A DNA stretch of 64,000 nucleotides from Massospora cicadina (lineage: Eukaryota; Entomophthoromycota; Entomophthoromycetes; Entomophthorales; Entomophthoraceae): positions 1 through 64,000 of the forward strand of contig JAKSZP010008001.1 in the NCBI GenBank assembly GCA_022478985.1, in the 5' to 3' direction. The stretch's first letter is position 1. The number at the start of each line of letters is the position of its first letter. The notes beneath the pieces are model-generated. The model saw only the letters and a list, made by a program, of their open reading frames with translations, ran no database searches and was not told where the DNA came from. Of the stretch, positions 12,342 to 22,890 are shown one piece after another. The translations under genes and the position numbers were made by a program.

Positions 12342-13317
12342 AGTACACCAGTTCAGCTTTTGTGACTGGTTTTCAGCAATGCCAAACTTAGTGTTTATGG
12401 TTATCTTGGGGGTGGGATGGTGGCACCAGCAACATGTTAAGATTCATATGGAGTCAAATATGTTGGCATTCTCTTTCAATCAAATGGAAGGAGAGTTTCC
12501 TTAGATAATACCCTCAAGAAAACCCAAGGCCGTAGCTCCATTACTTCCCTTGTTTCCCCTTAGGGCCTTTCATCCAATTTTCCTGAACTATTAATGTGTT
12601 ATTGAAGTATCTTTGATTCTGAGAAGGCAGACCGCCTTCCTCCTCACACGAAATTTGATTTGGGATTCTGAACAATGGTACAGTTGGTGAACATCAACTT
12701 CCCGTTGTACCCACACACGGCAGAAGAGGAGGCTGCTCTAAACACCTGGTTAGACGATATTCTCAAGAAAGGATGGTTGTTTAAAGAGATTCCACCAATT
12801 GCCTCCCCCATAGTTTTGTTAAGAAGGCCGATGGTTCTCTCTGTCCCTGTGTGGATTATGGTCACCTAAATAAAATTACAGTGAGTGATCCCTACCCTTT
12901 ACCCCTTGAGCAGACTATCAGTCAAGCAATTGAAAAGTCTCATGTGTTCTCCAAGTTTGATCTCGTCAATAAATTTAACCAAATAAGGGTAATGGAAGGT
13001 CAAGAATGGCTTACTGAGATTTGTACCAAATGTGGTATCTTTCAGTTCCGTGCAATGCCTTTTGGGATTAAGAATGCGCCAGCCACCTTTCAAAGAGTGA
13101 TCAATAGTGTGCTGGGCGACCTCCTGTTTATATGCGCGGTCGCATATATTGATGACATCTTGGTTCATTCCCCAACTACAAAGCAACACGCTAAAGACTT
13201 AGAAGTGGTCATAGCTGCTTTGCACAAGGCGGTTCTGTTTGTCAAGCCTTTGAAATGCGAGTTCTATAAGGAGGAAGTTACCTTTCTTAGGAACCTGGTC
13301 TCAAAAGATGGTTAAGC
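12342..13317 (+). pseudogene. G1 reverse transcriptase
   Basis: RT resumes after LINE B. DRLPPHTKFDL at about 12630-12662 is the N-terminal Gypsy RT signature; CVDYGHLNKITVSDPYPLP follows from about 12846; FDLVNKFNQIRV at about 12956; AMPFGIKNAPATFQRVI at about 13052; and the catalytic YIDDILVHS at about 13145-13171. It copies element RNA into DNA in the capsid-like particle. There is a frame change near 12840 and a stop at 13313-13315 within the connection to RNase H. Confidence 0.9.
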
Positions 13318-13319
13318 AA

Positions 13320-13835
13320 TTCTGCCCAATAAGTTAGATGCCATCCGCGAGTGGCCAACTCCAACAACCCAGAAACAATTACAGAGTTTCTTGGGTACCA
13401 TTAATTTCCTAAAAAAAATTTTCCCCAGCCCTCTCCCAATTGGCTGCTCCACTCCACCCTCTCACGGGTAAGAATGTGCCTTTCAGTTGGACTCCCAAAT
13501 GCCAGCAGGCATTTGAGTCAATTAAAGAAGTATTCTTATAACCCCCTATTCTAAAACACATAGACCCCTCCAAACCATATATAGTTTCTTGTGATGCTTC
13601 AGCAGTAGCTGTTGTAGCAGTTATGCTCCAGGATCATGATGGCTTAGAACATCCAGTTGCCTACTTTTCCCAGAAGTTCTCTTCAACTGAGCAATCATGG
13701 GCCATTTACGATAAGGAATTGGTGGCTGTAGCATGGGCATTGACTCATTGGTGGTACCTGTTACAGGGTGCTCAGCATGAGTTAACTGTGCATACAGACT
13801 ACCAAGCTCATTTTGTATTTCCGTAAACCACAAAA
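13320..13835 (+). pseudogene. G1 tether and RNase H
   Basis: After REWPTPTTQKQLQSFLGTIN (about 13345-13404), the RNase H domain shows CDASAVAV at about 13590, DGLEHPVAYFSQKFSSTEQ at about 13640 and YDKELVAVAWAL at about 13710, ending with a HTDYQAH core. These carry the D-E-D residues expected of the family. RNase H removes the RNA template. Interrupted by stops and a shift at about 13400 (an A run). Confidence 0.85.
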
Positions 13836-14179
13836 AATTGGCACACAGGCAGGCTCATACCTATTGGGATTTATGCAGTTTCAATTTTAAATATAAATTC
13901 GTTAAAGGCGCATTAAATGTGCTTCCTGACTTTCTTAGTCTCAACCTGGCCCATTGCTCCACAGATTCTAATGAAGTGGACTTGGTTACCATAATCCCCA
14001 CCACCCAAATTTTTCTATTTTCCCGCCTGTGGTCAAATCAGTAGAGCTAGCTCCGGATGCTCTGCTTATATCACAGGCTTTGGCAGCACAGATGTCCTGT
14101 CCCTAAGGAGTGGAGATATTTGAGCAACTATCCCTTCAGTACCACAAACATTCCCTGTATTCCTTGGTGAAGGGTCTCA

Positions 14180-15060
14180 TCTATTTTCAGTTGCAGGTTT
14201 GGGTTCCTCTTTCGCTTAGATCTGAGGTGTTTTGAGCGCATCACGACCCTCCAACAATTGGCCATCTGGGCAACAAAAAATGAATCAATTTGATCAAGTA
14301 AATTTATAACTGGGCGGGCTTAACTAAGGAAGTTTTGGCCTAGATCACCAATTTTATTACCTGTTCTCAAGCAAAGTCAGACCGCTCAGGAAGGAATGGT
14401 CTCCTACACCCATTACAACAGGCGGAGGGTCCATTGACATCAGTGTCTGTGGATTTTTTTTCAAACTCCTCTGTTCTAATAGGTTTACAGCAGTGATGGT
14501 AGTGGTCGATTGCTTCACCAAATTTTCCCTATTGATTCCATGTACTTCTGTGATCACGTCCAAAGAAACTGCTCAGCTCTTCATACGCCAAGTGTTCTCA
14601 ATGTTTAGTCTCCCACAGGAGATCATTAGTGACCATGGGCCCCAATTTACAGCGCGGTTTTGGAATGAGCTTTCATCCATCTTAAAAATTACCCTTGTCA
14701 TTCCACCGCATACCATCCCCAACCCGACGTACAAACTGAGCAGGTTAACCAAATTTTGGAACAGTATCTGCGTTGTTATGCTTTGCCACCCAGGATACTT
14801 GGGCTGATGACCTCCCTCTTGCCCAATTTGCCCATAACAATGGTAAGAAATGCTTCTACAGGGATTTCTCCCTATTAAGCAACATTAGGTTATAATCCCT
14901 ATTTTCTGTCGGTCCCTGTATACATCCAGAGGTTCCTGCTGCTGCAGATCATGGTGAGAATATTTGGTCTACCCAGTCCTTAGTGTGGGAGCATCTCACA
15001 AAGGCTATCGATGATTATAAATGGTTTGTGGATCGAAAACAGCTTCCTGGCCACAATATC
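14180..15060 (+). pseudogene. G1 integrase
   Basis: The HHCC zinc part is at about 14230-14390 (GHLG, YNWAGLTKEV, FITCSQAKSDR). The core follows with VSVDFF at about 14442, VVVDCFTKFSLLIPC at about 14496, and IISDHGPQFTARFW at about 14622. The third acidic residue is recoverable in the other frame near 14740 (QTEQVNQILEQYL). Integrase inserts the cDNA, which fits the 5-bp TSD of this element. Several shifts and stops inactivate it. Confidence 0.85.
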
Positions 15061-15099
15061 ATGATGGGCTCTCATGTTGTGTTAGATACTCGCTATCTG

Positions 15100-15465
15100 T
15101 GAGTGCAGGTAACTTCCCAGAAGTTTGCAAGCAAGCATTCGGGCCCCCACATGGTGGAGGAAGACTTGAGCAATGGTGCTTTTCAGTTAAAATTGCAAGC
15201 TCATTGGAAACAGCACCCCATTTTCCACGTGTCTCTGTTGTCCCCGTGCAAGGGGATCGTCCCACCAAACCTGAACCAATTGTGATAGAGGATGCAGAAG
15301 AAGCCGAGGTGGAAAATATCTTAGCATCCCACAAATCCTAGAGGTTGGTTCAGTATCTCGTTGCATGGAAGGGGTGTCCAGACTATTAAAACAGTTGGGT
15401 TAAGGCTCACAATTGCTTTAATTGCATGAAACTGGTCGAGGTGTTCCATGATTCTTACCCTGACG
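15100..15465 (+). pseudogene. G1 post-integrase region with chromodomain
   Basis: HWKQHPIFHVSLLSP at about 15204-15248 is the conserved end of Gypsy integrases. In the next frame, EVENILASHKS, a stop, RLVQYLVAWKGCPDY, a stop, then SWVKAHN and MKLVEVFHDSYP (15289-15465) form a chromodomain: the YLVxWKG core, the following W and the terminal helix are all in place. Chromodomains steer such elements to modified histones (established for chromoviruses). Two in-frame stops break it. Confidence 0.8.
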
Positions 15466-15580
15466 CTCCCTGCCCCCCCCCCAAAAAAAAAAAAGTTGCA
15501 ATGGTAATGGAGATCAAACTGCTCAAGGCTCACAAGAATGAGGCCCTCATGCAGTTTCCCAGTGGTGGTGCCCTTCCTTT

Positions 15581-15598
15581 GGAAAAAGGAAAGGGTAA
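15581..15598 (+). promoter_or_regulatory. Polypurine tract of G1
   Basis: GGAAAAAGGAAAGGG lies 3 bases before the TGTAAG start of the 3' LTR. This is where plus-strand cDNA synthesis is primed in LTR retrotransposons. Its position fixes the LTR start. Confidence 0.75.
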
Positions 15599-16720
15599 TG
15601 TAAGTCCAGGGAACGTCCCCTGTGTGTAGATTGGTTGTGCTTCCCATTTACGAGTAAAAAGGGATTGAAGAGGGCAGATGTACCCCTCATCACCCAGGGC
15701 GACCTTACCCACGTGGTAGTTGAGCGCTGAGTAACAGCCTTCCCTCTTTGGATCCCTCCCCCAGTACCTTTGCTCACCTCATCTGAACTCATTAGCCAGA
15801 TTAATGAAATCTGTGCCAAGATCGCTGAATTGAAGTTGATTGGTCTGAAACTGATGGAAGATAAGCCCTACAATTAAAATTCAAATAGTCAAAAAAGGGA
15901 TCAAGATTTGACTATCAGCCAGAATTGCCAATTGTTTTGATTTGGTCAGCAGTGCAATTGTCAAATAAACCCCCTCTCAAAATTGTTGGGGATGATCCCT
16001 GACATGCAGCTCCCATCTGGCAAATCGGGAGTCATGGCCAACACACCACTTTTGACCAAACGAACAGCCCAATGATCAGGCATGGGCGGGTTGGGCATCC
16101 CAAACCCGTTCCTAACCAATTGGGACCACCTCTACATTGGGTGGCCCTAGGGGATTCTCGTTGCTCATCAGGCCAGATGCCATCACACCAACTGCCAGAA
16201 ATGCAGTTGAGCCTCAGTTTGGACGTTTGAGGTCAAACTGAAAGTGAAGCAGCATGCCACCAAATCCTTCGATGTTGATTCCCATTGAGCTTATCTGCCC
16301 CATTCTCAAATATTCGCCAGTTAGGTCAAACTTGAGGGGACCTGATCCAGCTTGTTCCCCATCAATCGACCACTATTTAATTAATTGCATTGAACTGAAA
16401 AATTTGTTGGTTGATTGTTTTCTTACTTTATTTCTGATTAGAAAACCTTTCCCCCAAAGATTTAGTTTTTTTATATTGGAAAATATATTGCCCTTTCCGC
16501 TGAGACTCACACACCCCTTGGGGTTAGTGGCTGTATTAATTTGGTATTTCTTTATGTGCCTGTATGAGATCCTGGCTCATCAGCAGTTATTGGCGAAACT
16601 CCTCTCTAGTTTCATATCTGTCATACCAGCAGCAGTTTTTGGCATTCTGGTTTGCCATTTGGGTGCTCTGGCACCTAGGCCGGCAGGCCAGTCTAATTAT
16701 AACTTTCTGTTTGCCTGACA
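15599..16720 (+). repeat. 3' LTR of G1
   Basis: Begins TGTAAG and ends CCTGACA, immediately followed by the cacat TSD. Homologous over its length to 5467-6580. It keeps the canonical TG...CA ends that the 5' LTR has partly lost. Confidence 0.9.
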
Positions 16721-16725
16721 CACAT

Positions 16726-18456
16726 TAGGTGGTGGTATGCTGCCTCCTGAAGTTTTTTGCCAAAGCTTAAGTGCGCCTTAGATGGATCTGCTAGCCTCCT
16801 AATCCCACTGGTTATTATGTTCCCCTCAGGATCTTGCTCAACACCTCGCGCGCTCCCATGTGGTGCTGAGAAGCACCATGGACTCCCTTAGAACAACCTA
16901 CACTTATGCTTTTGGTCCAAGTATGGATCTCTTCCCTTATGCGAGTGCCGCCATCATTGAAATGGCTCAGGCGGTTTTTAAAACCGCCAGATCTATCAAT
17001 CTCTTGCCCCTTTAAGGGTGTTTGTATGGGCTTCCCTAGTGAAGCCCATGTCATGGTTATGGCGATGGTGCAACGTATTTATAAACATACACCTATCTTA
17101 ACCACCATTATTTAGTTTCTATTGGATTCCACTTTGGTGGTTCAGTTCTCTGGGCTGCCCAGCCATCTCTTCCCTAACCAGCTTTGTCATGATCTCCTGG
17201 AGAGGTCAGCCACCTATGGCACAAATACTGTCTTCCAGTTTGTGGTTTTCAAATGGAGATAGTTGACTTGTGGAACCTTGGGCCTTTGCAACCATTTATC
17301 CTTTCTACTGGGACACCCACCTCGCCGTTCCCCCATACCATTGTCCGCTCCACCCCAGACCAAAAAAACTAGGACCATGTCAAAAAAGGATGGTCAGTTT
17401 GACCCTTGTGCTTCAGAATTGATCACTTAAAGCGCAAGTTTTAACCCTGTTGTCGCTGCAGCTTCCACTGCTCCTCCCTCTGGCATCAGTCCCACTGTTG
17501 AATCCACATCAGTTATCATTATGGATCAATCCTCCCTCCACTTCCTACACCAGCCGTGGCCTTAGCTTCCACTGGGACAGACAATAAAAGTGCACAAATA
17601 AGACATCTTCAGATCAGTTTGAAGTTCAACCCTCAGTCAAACAGTTTTGGATGAAAGTTTGTGGGCCTATTGCTCCTGGCCCAGGAAATTAATTCCCATT
17701 CAGCCCTATCATTTCCCTCTCAAGTATTTCAAATCTCTCAAACGAGTGGATGATGCCAAGGTGGCATATTTTAGCAACCTTAATTTTAATTGGCCTAAAT
17801 TATTTGCTAACCCACCTGATCAACTCCTCGCTGACAATTCTTACCTTTTAAGGGCTTTCCTATTTATAAACTTTAAATAAAATGGCTTTTGATGAGGCCG
17901 CTGCCCCTTCCAACGCTCCTTACTGCCAAGCCCTTTACGCGGTTATGGAGTCGCTTGTCAAAGTATACCTTGTCCAAGCTTCCTAAGACTTCCTTAATAA
18001 AGCCCAGGTCCCAATCAAGGATATTGCATTTGCTGCAGGACGTGCATGCATTGATGTTGCAAACATGTTGCTTTTTAACCTAAATTACCTTAAAACCATC
18101 ATAAAAATTAAAAGTTTTTTTGTGTGCCAGAGTTGATTAAGCATGAAGATTCCAACTTTTAAAGTATCTTGAGGCTACGCATACTGCTGGATTTATCAAT
18201 GAGGAAAATCTTCATCTTGACAGCATTCAACGCCATGCTGATGACGCCTTAACTACACTTCTGTCCGCCCTCTCTACTTTCCATTAATACACGCTGAATG
18301 GAAATTCCTGACCCCCTTACCTATCTGATATGTCACAGGCTATTAGCCTAGGCGCCATGTTAGGATTTTTTAAAGACAATCCTTTTGTTTAGCTTATCTC
18401 GAATAAAGATGCGGGGATGTCCCCCTTTTTTGGGTTGGGCACCACTAGAGCTAAAA
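16726..18456 (+). mobile_element. X3, main part right of the G1 insertion, D/E-type 3' tail
   Basis: Continues X3 after the second cacat. The 3' end reads AATAAAGATG, a C run, then TTGGGTTGGGCACC, CTAGAGCTAAAA; LINE D has AATAAACATC, a C run, TTGGGTTGGGACC and CTAGTACTAAAA at the same spacing. Total X3 length without G1 is about 1.76 kb, like X1, X2 and X4. Confidence 0.75.
16820..18390 (+). pseudogene. X3 gag-like ORF1, decayed
   Basis: Segments shared with paralogs: QDLAQHLARSHV (about 16830), MDLFPYASAAIIEMAQAVFK (about 16923-16982), a knuckle remnant PLCFRIDHLKRK (about 17403-17440) in which the first cysteine codon is TGA and the last is TTT, LKRVDDAKVAYFSNLNF (about 17737-17790), and SDMSQAISLGAMLGFFKDN (about 18325-18382). 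The knuckle positions lost differ from those lost in X1 and X2. Confidence 0.6.
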
Positions 18457-19193
18457 TTCTTTTTCCGCATCACATAACCTGTCACCTATTGGGTGTTAGA
18501 ACATACTAATTGGATTCTTGTTTCTATCTTGCAGAAGATGGCCACCTCCAATCCTATGTTATAAACATATCTATCAAGCTCCTACTAGCTTATAAGATAA
18601 GTCACATTGCATAATCAAGATTTCCCCTTTAAAAAATTTTATATATGGGCGAGCTTTTAAGCTGCCAAGTAGCGTGCAACGCCCTGCTGGATTCCTTGGT
18701 GCCAGAAAACTTTAAGCTAACAATGGGTCCTTGGCAAACGAAATTACCATCGACCCAAGAACTGACTAACAAGCTCATTGTCCTTTGACTAAGGCCCTAC
18801 CATATCATAGATAAGGTGATCTTCTGAATACTCCATTGCCAACATTACCCAAGGCACAGTAGTCAATCAAGTTTATGGCCTATTACTATGGCCATATATT
18901 CCTTTTCACCAATTCTTTAAAGGGGCTTTTTAGGATTTGAGGTAATAAACAAATCAAGATTACTGCTCCCAAATTAACATCATTAATGCAATTCTTGAGC
19001 CCTCTCAATTGGAGCATGTCACTTAGAGCTCTGTTGAAATTTTATAAATAACTATAATGCTCCCAGGACCAATGGAGATGCCTTCTGAATTAACTTCTCA
19101 TCTTCCCTAACCACAAAAGAGAAGACTTCAAATAATGCGGTCACAAGGACATTGCTGACAGATAACTATAAAAGCATAAACTAGGCATTCATT
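18457..19193. other. Unassigned stretch between X3 and LINE D
   Basis: About 740 AT-rich bases with no open frame over 60 codons and no motif I recognise. Probably an old, eroded repeat, but nothing specific supports that. Confidence 0.4.
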
Positions 19194-19303
19194 ATAGAAA
19201 GACTTGATTTTTGTATCTCTTTCTGCTAAGCATCACTTTTCGAAAATCAATTCAGCCTGAAATTTAGCTCCACTAAAGAGATTTACGAAAACTATTAGCA
19301 AAT

Positions 19304-21970
19304 ATGGCGGGAAACCCCGCAAAAGAACCCGAAGGCTATGCCAAACGAGCCAGCACCACCCCCAAACGAAGCATCCCTCGGTTACCCACCTTAGGGTCAA
19401 CCAGAATCACCCGCTCTCAAGCAGCAGCCATGAAAGCAGGCACCACCCCCCAACCTGGAGCTACTCCAACTAGCGCCAGTTCACCTGATCGCACTTCTGC
19501 AACCTGCACGCCTAACAGCTCTGTGTGTGCTGCCTCCCACCAACCCGCTGGGCCCCCTCCAACCAAGGAGGCCATCACCCACGCTGTTTTAATGGCGTCT
19601 GCTCAGTTGAATGCAACTCAGCCCATCCAGACATTCACCTCCCCCATTGTGTCAGCTAATTCAGCCCCATCTATTATTGCTGACGCCGTGTTTCTGGCTC
19701 CCTCCATGAGGGGCAATACCCAGCTACCTGGCCCCCAAATCCTCAGATGTAAGGTTGGATTAGCCGCACATTCTGGTTCACTAAGCACCAAATTGGGACA
19801 ATCTACTCTTCCCAATGAGGATTCAAATGGTTCGGATTTTGGAACTTCACACCAGTTCTAATCTCACCCGTCCCATTTAAACCCCGTAATTGGCACTTCT
19901 CAAGTCGGCACTTTATCGCAATATGCTGAAAACGACCAATTCACTAATCAGCCAATGAGTTTTGCCCACGAAATCACAGCAAACACTCGGGCTGAATTTA
20001 CCCAAATAGATTGGGATGGTGATGAAATATCTCCCTCCTCCCAATTGGCTGGAGTTAATTCCAATCTGGATGAGACTCCCCAATTTAGCGAGGCCCAACA
20101 ATCACCTGGCCCCCAAACCCTCGGATGTAAGGTTGGATTAGCCGCACATTCTGGTTCACTAAGCACCAAATTGGGACAATCTACTCTTCCCAATGGGGAT
20201 TTAAATGGTTCAGATTTTGGAACTTCACACCAGTTCCAATCTCACCCGTCCCATTTAAACCCCATAATCGGCACTTCTCAAGTCGGCACTTTATCTCAAT
20301 ATGCTGAAAACGACCAATTCACCAATCAGCCAGTGAGTTTTGCCCACGAAATCACAGCAAATACTCGGGCTGAATTTACCCAAATAGATTGGGATGGTGA
20401 TGAAACATCTCCCTCCTCCCAACTGGCTGGAGTTAATTCCAATCTGGATGGGCCTCCCCAATTTAGCGAGGCCCAACAAACCGCCCCTCAATTTAATATG
20501 ACGCCAGCAACTGCTGTAACATTCCAGAAACAAGGGAACTCCGCAAACTTGTCCAAACCACCAGCTCACACTCAACCTGCAATTGCAGCCCAAAGCAAAC
20601 ACAAACGTACCAAAGGAGCCACTGGGGCGTGGCAAAAACCTCTAACGCTACCCAAAGCTGATCCCCGTGAAGTGGCGTTTATTGCCGATGTTAAGAAGAA
20701 ATGGGCCGAAACTAGAGCGCAAAAAGCTCTACCTCGCTCAACCCTCTCCCACGCAATTCGCCTTTATTATGGGCATAACCCTGTTGAATTCTATACAGAG
20801 GATTACTTCTCATACTTTGCAGCGATTGCGGAGACATTCCCTATTAACACCACCATCCATGAATCAGTGGAGGGCCACTACATCGATGTGGGCTTCACTG
20901 AAGCTGCCCTTGCTGACCATGCTGCCACCCTCCAGGTCATTATTCCACGCGGATCTCTTCGCATCTCCCGCACACGCTCTCACCTGGAGAAAATTTCATG
21001 GGTTACTTTTTCCAACCTACCAACGACTGTTGATCCTGAGTCTCTTAAACTGGCACTCCATCGTGGTTTAATGGAGTTTGGGTCTGTTCTTTCAGTGGAC
21101 TTTAGCGTCCCCTCTTACTATGCTCCCACTCAAAGAGCTCGCACTGCTAGGGCGTCATTCATCCCCTCCCCCACTGTATCCCATAACATTGAGGTTATTC
21201 CTCGTGTGGCGGTAGTTGGGGCATGCCCTGAGATCTTTTTTGTTGACCCTGATCAGGCGCGCCCCCGGTGTTCATGGTGTAACGCCCTTGGACACTTGTA
21301 TAGTGGCTGCACAGCTCGAAAACAAGCCCTCTTAGCCACCACCCAGGGGCCTAAACCAGGCCAAAAACGATCCCACATGGCTGCAGCAGCAATTCCACAA
21401 CCCACACAATGGGTTCCCGTTCAAGACCTGTCCCCTGAGGCCTTACGCCTAGCAGTTGAAACAGCTAACCCCACTATTGGTGTGGGATACCTTTGCGCTC
21501 ATGCCCCCCTTCCAATGGGCACCCCCTCCAATCTCCCAGAGTCAACTCCCTCTCTCACCAAGCGCAAGGCATCTCCCACAGGGTGCCCCTCGTCAGCCAC
21601 CCCCACTCAGGGCTCCGCGGCACCCCCACCAACCCCCACCAGCGATTTATCGCATCAGCCCTCAGCTCCCAATGGAGCTATGCCCACCAGCATGGACTGG
21701 CAACTCGCGGCCTGCAGTAGAAGTGCCACCTCAAAGAGTCCTACCCCAACCCCACAGTCCATTTCGCGCGGATCCTTTGCAGTGTTGGAGGAAGTGAATA
21801 TGGACTCAGACTCATCAAATGGGGACACCGCGGAGGTCACCATTGAGCACCCTCAGGTCCTTCCCCTGCAACGGAGCGGGGGCAGCATCCTAGGCTGGCT
21901 TACTGGGTCCTCCGCCCCCACCCTCTCCTTCCCCTCAGAACCCTCGACGCTCCTCACGGATTGCAGCTAA
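19304..21970 (+). pseudogene. LINE D ORF1 (gag-like, CCHC), one in-frame stop
   Basis: A single frame of 888 codons interrupted only by TAA at 19859-19861; the equivalent codon in the downstream repeat unit is CAA, so the stop is a one-base change. The N-terminal third is Pro/Thr/Ser-rich and includes a 126-residue tandem duplication (see repeat). A folded domain follows from about 20665 (ADPREVAFIADVKKKW). One CCHC knuckle, CSWCNALGHLYSGC, lies at about 21269-21313. The C-terminus is again Pro/Ser-rich. If translation starts at the ATG at 19955, the remaining 671 residues are intact, so a shorter functional ORF1 cannot be excluded. LINE E has the same stop. Confidence 0.85.
19727..20478 (+). 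repeat. In-frame tandem duplication, 378-bp unit, in LINE D ORF1
   Basis: CCTGGCCCCCAAA recurs at 19727 and 20105, a period of 378 bases (126 codons). The two units are nearly identical, including GSDFGTSHQF, QIDWDGDE and SSQLAGVNSNLD. LINE E has the same period (27222 and 27600), so the duplication predates both insertions. Confidence 0.9.
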
Positions 21971-22056
21971 TAGTCAAGCTAAAGGACTCAAAACTAGCCG
22001 CCTCACAGCAGCAGGTTTAAGCGCTGGCAACCCCCAGGACATGGAGGGGAACAGCT

Positions 22057-22890
22057 ATGAGTCCCCATGGCAGCACCCTGGCTCTGCAATCCATCAACGC
22101 AAATGGGTTGCGGGACTTTAAGCGGAGAGCCCGCCTCCTCCGAAACTTCAGGTCAGCACAAATTGACATCGCTGCTGTCCAGGAGCCCCATATCCTCCCC
22201 CACGAACAATCTGCATGGAATGAACAGTTTGGAGGCAACTCCTTCTGGACAAACCATGCCGCCCTTATTGTTTTGAATCCCCGGGTTAAAACCCATTCTT
22301 TTTCACAATATCTAGGTGGCCGCCTCATACTGGCCAAACTCACCACTCCTGACTTCTCCTTCTTCGCTGCAAGCATCTACCTGCCTAATGCAGGTCAGGA
22401 GCAAAATCGGCTCTTGGAAGAGCTCCTCCAACTCAATCTCCCACGGAATACAGTTCTCTTAGGAGATTTCAACACAACCATAAGTCGCGTCCGTGACTCT
22501 TACCCCCTGCAGCAAAGGAACGCCCTGGATCAAGTCGCCTCCAGGATTTCCTTCGCCTGAGTGGCTTTATAGATGCGCTTCCACCCTCCGCGTCTGGCCT
22601 AGGTTGCATGACTAGGATCCAGTATGATGGAGGAGCTTTCCAGTCAGCGTCACGCATAGATATGGCACTGATTGGCCCCCTGCTAATTGGCCGCGTCTCC
22701 TCTCCCATCTCTCGTGACAACCATCTGAGTGATCACAGGTCACTCACCGTTGTCCTCACCACCACACTTAGACCGTCGCGTAGGTTCTGGCCTAGGGTTG
22801 CCCCAGCTCTTCTCAACAACCCCTTCACTAAGGAGAAGCTGTCTATGACCATCCGGGAGACTCTCACCTCCCCCACCCCACCTGCTTGAC
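22057..22890 (+). pseudogene. LINE D ORF2, endonuclease part (frameshifted)
   Basis: APE-like endonuclease that nicks the target. SINANGLRDFKRRARLLR and AAVQEPH give the N-terminal catalytic N and E; LLGDFNTTISRV at about 22458-22490 the central D/N pair; SRIDMALIGPL and SDHRSL (about 22728) the terminal D-H pair. A missing C in the C run near 22505 shifts the frame (LINE E has one more C and reads on). The frame also fails at about 22885 before RT. The start at ATG 22057 is 84 bases after the end of ORF1. Confidence 0.88.

Larger units (their letters stand above)
5467..16720 (+). mobile_element. G1: Ty3/Gypsy chromovirus, flanked by TSD cacat, split by LINE B
   Basis: Two LTRs of about 1.1 kb (5467-6580 and 15599-16720) enclose protease, RT, RNase H, integrase and a chromodomain in the Gypsy order. 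The 5-bp direct repeat cacat at 5462-5466 and 16721-16725 is the target-site duplication, as expected for integrase-mediated insertion. The element sits in X3 and is itself interrupted at 7078-7093 by LINE B. After removing LINE B and the LTRs, about 3.8 kb of internal sequence remains, with only about 320 bases between the 5' LTR and the protease, so a normal gag gene is missing. Many in-frame stops make the element inactive. Confidence 0.9.
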
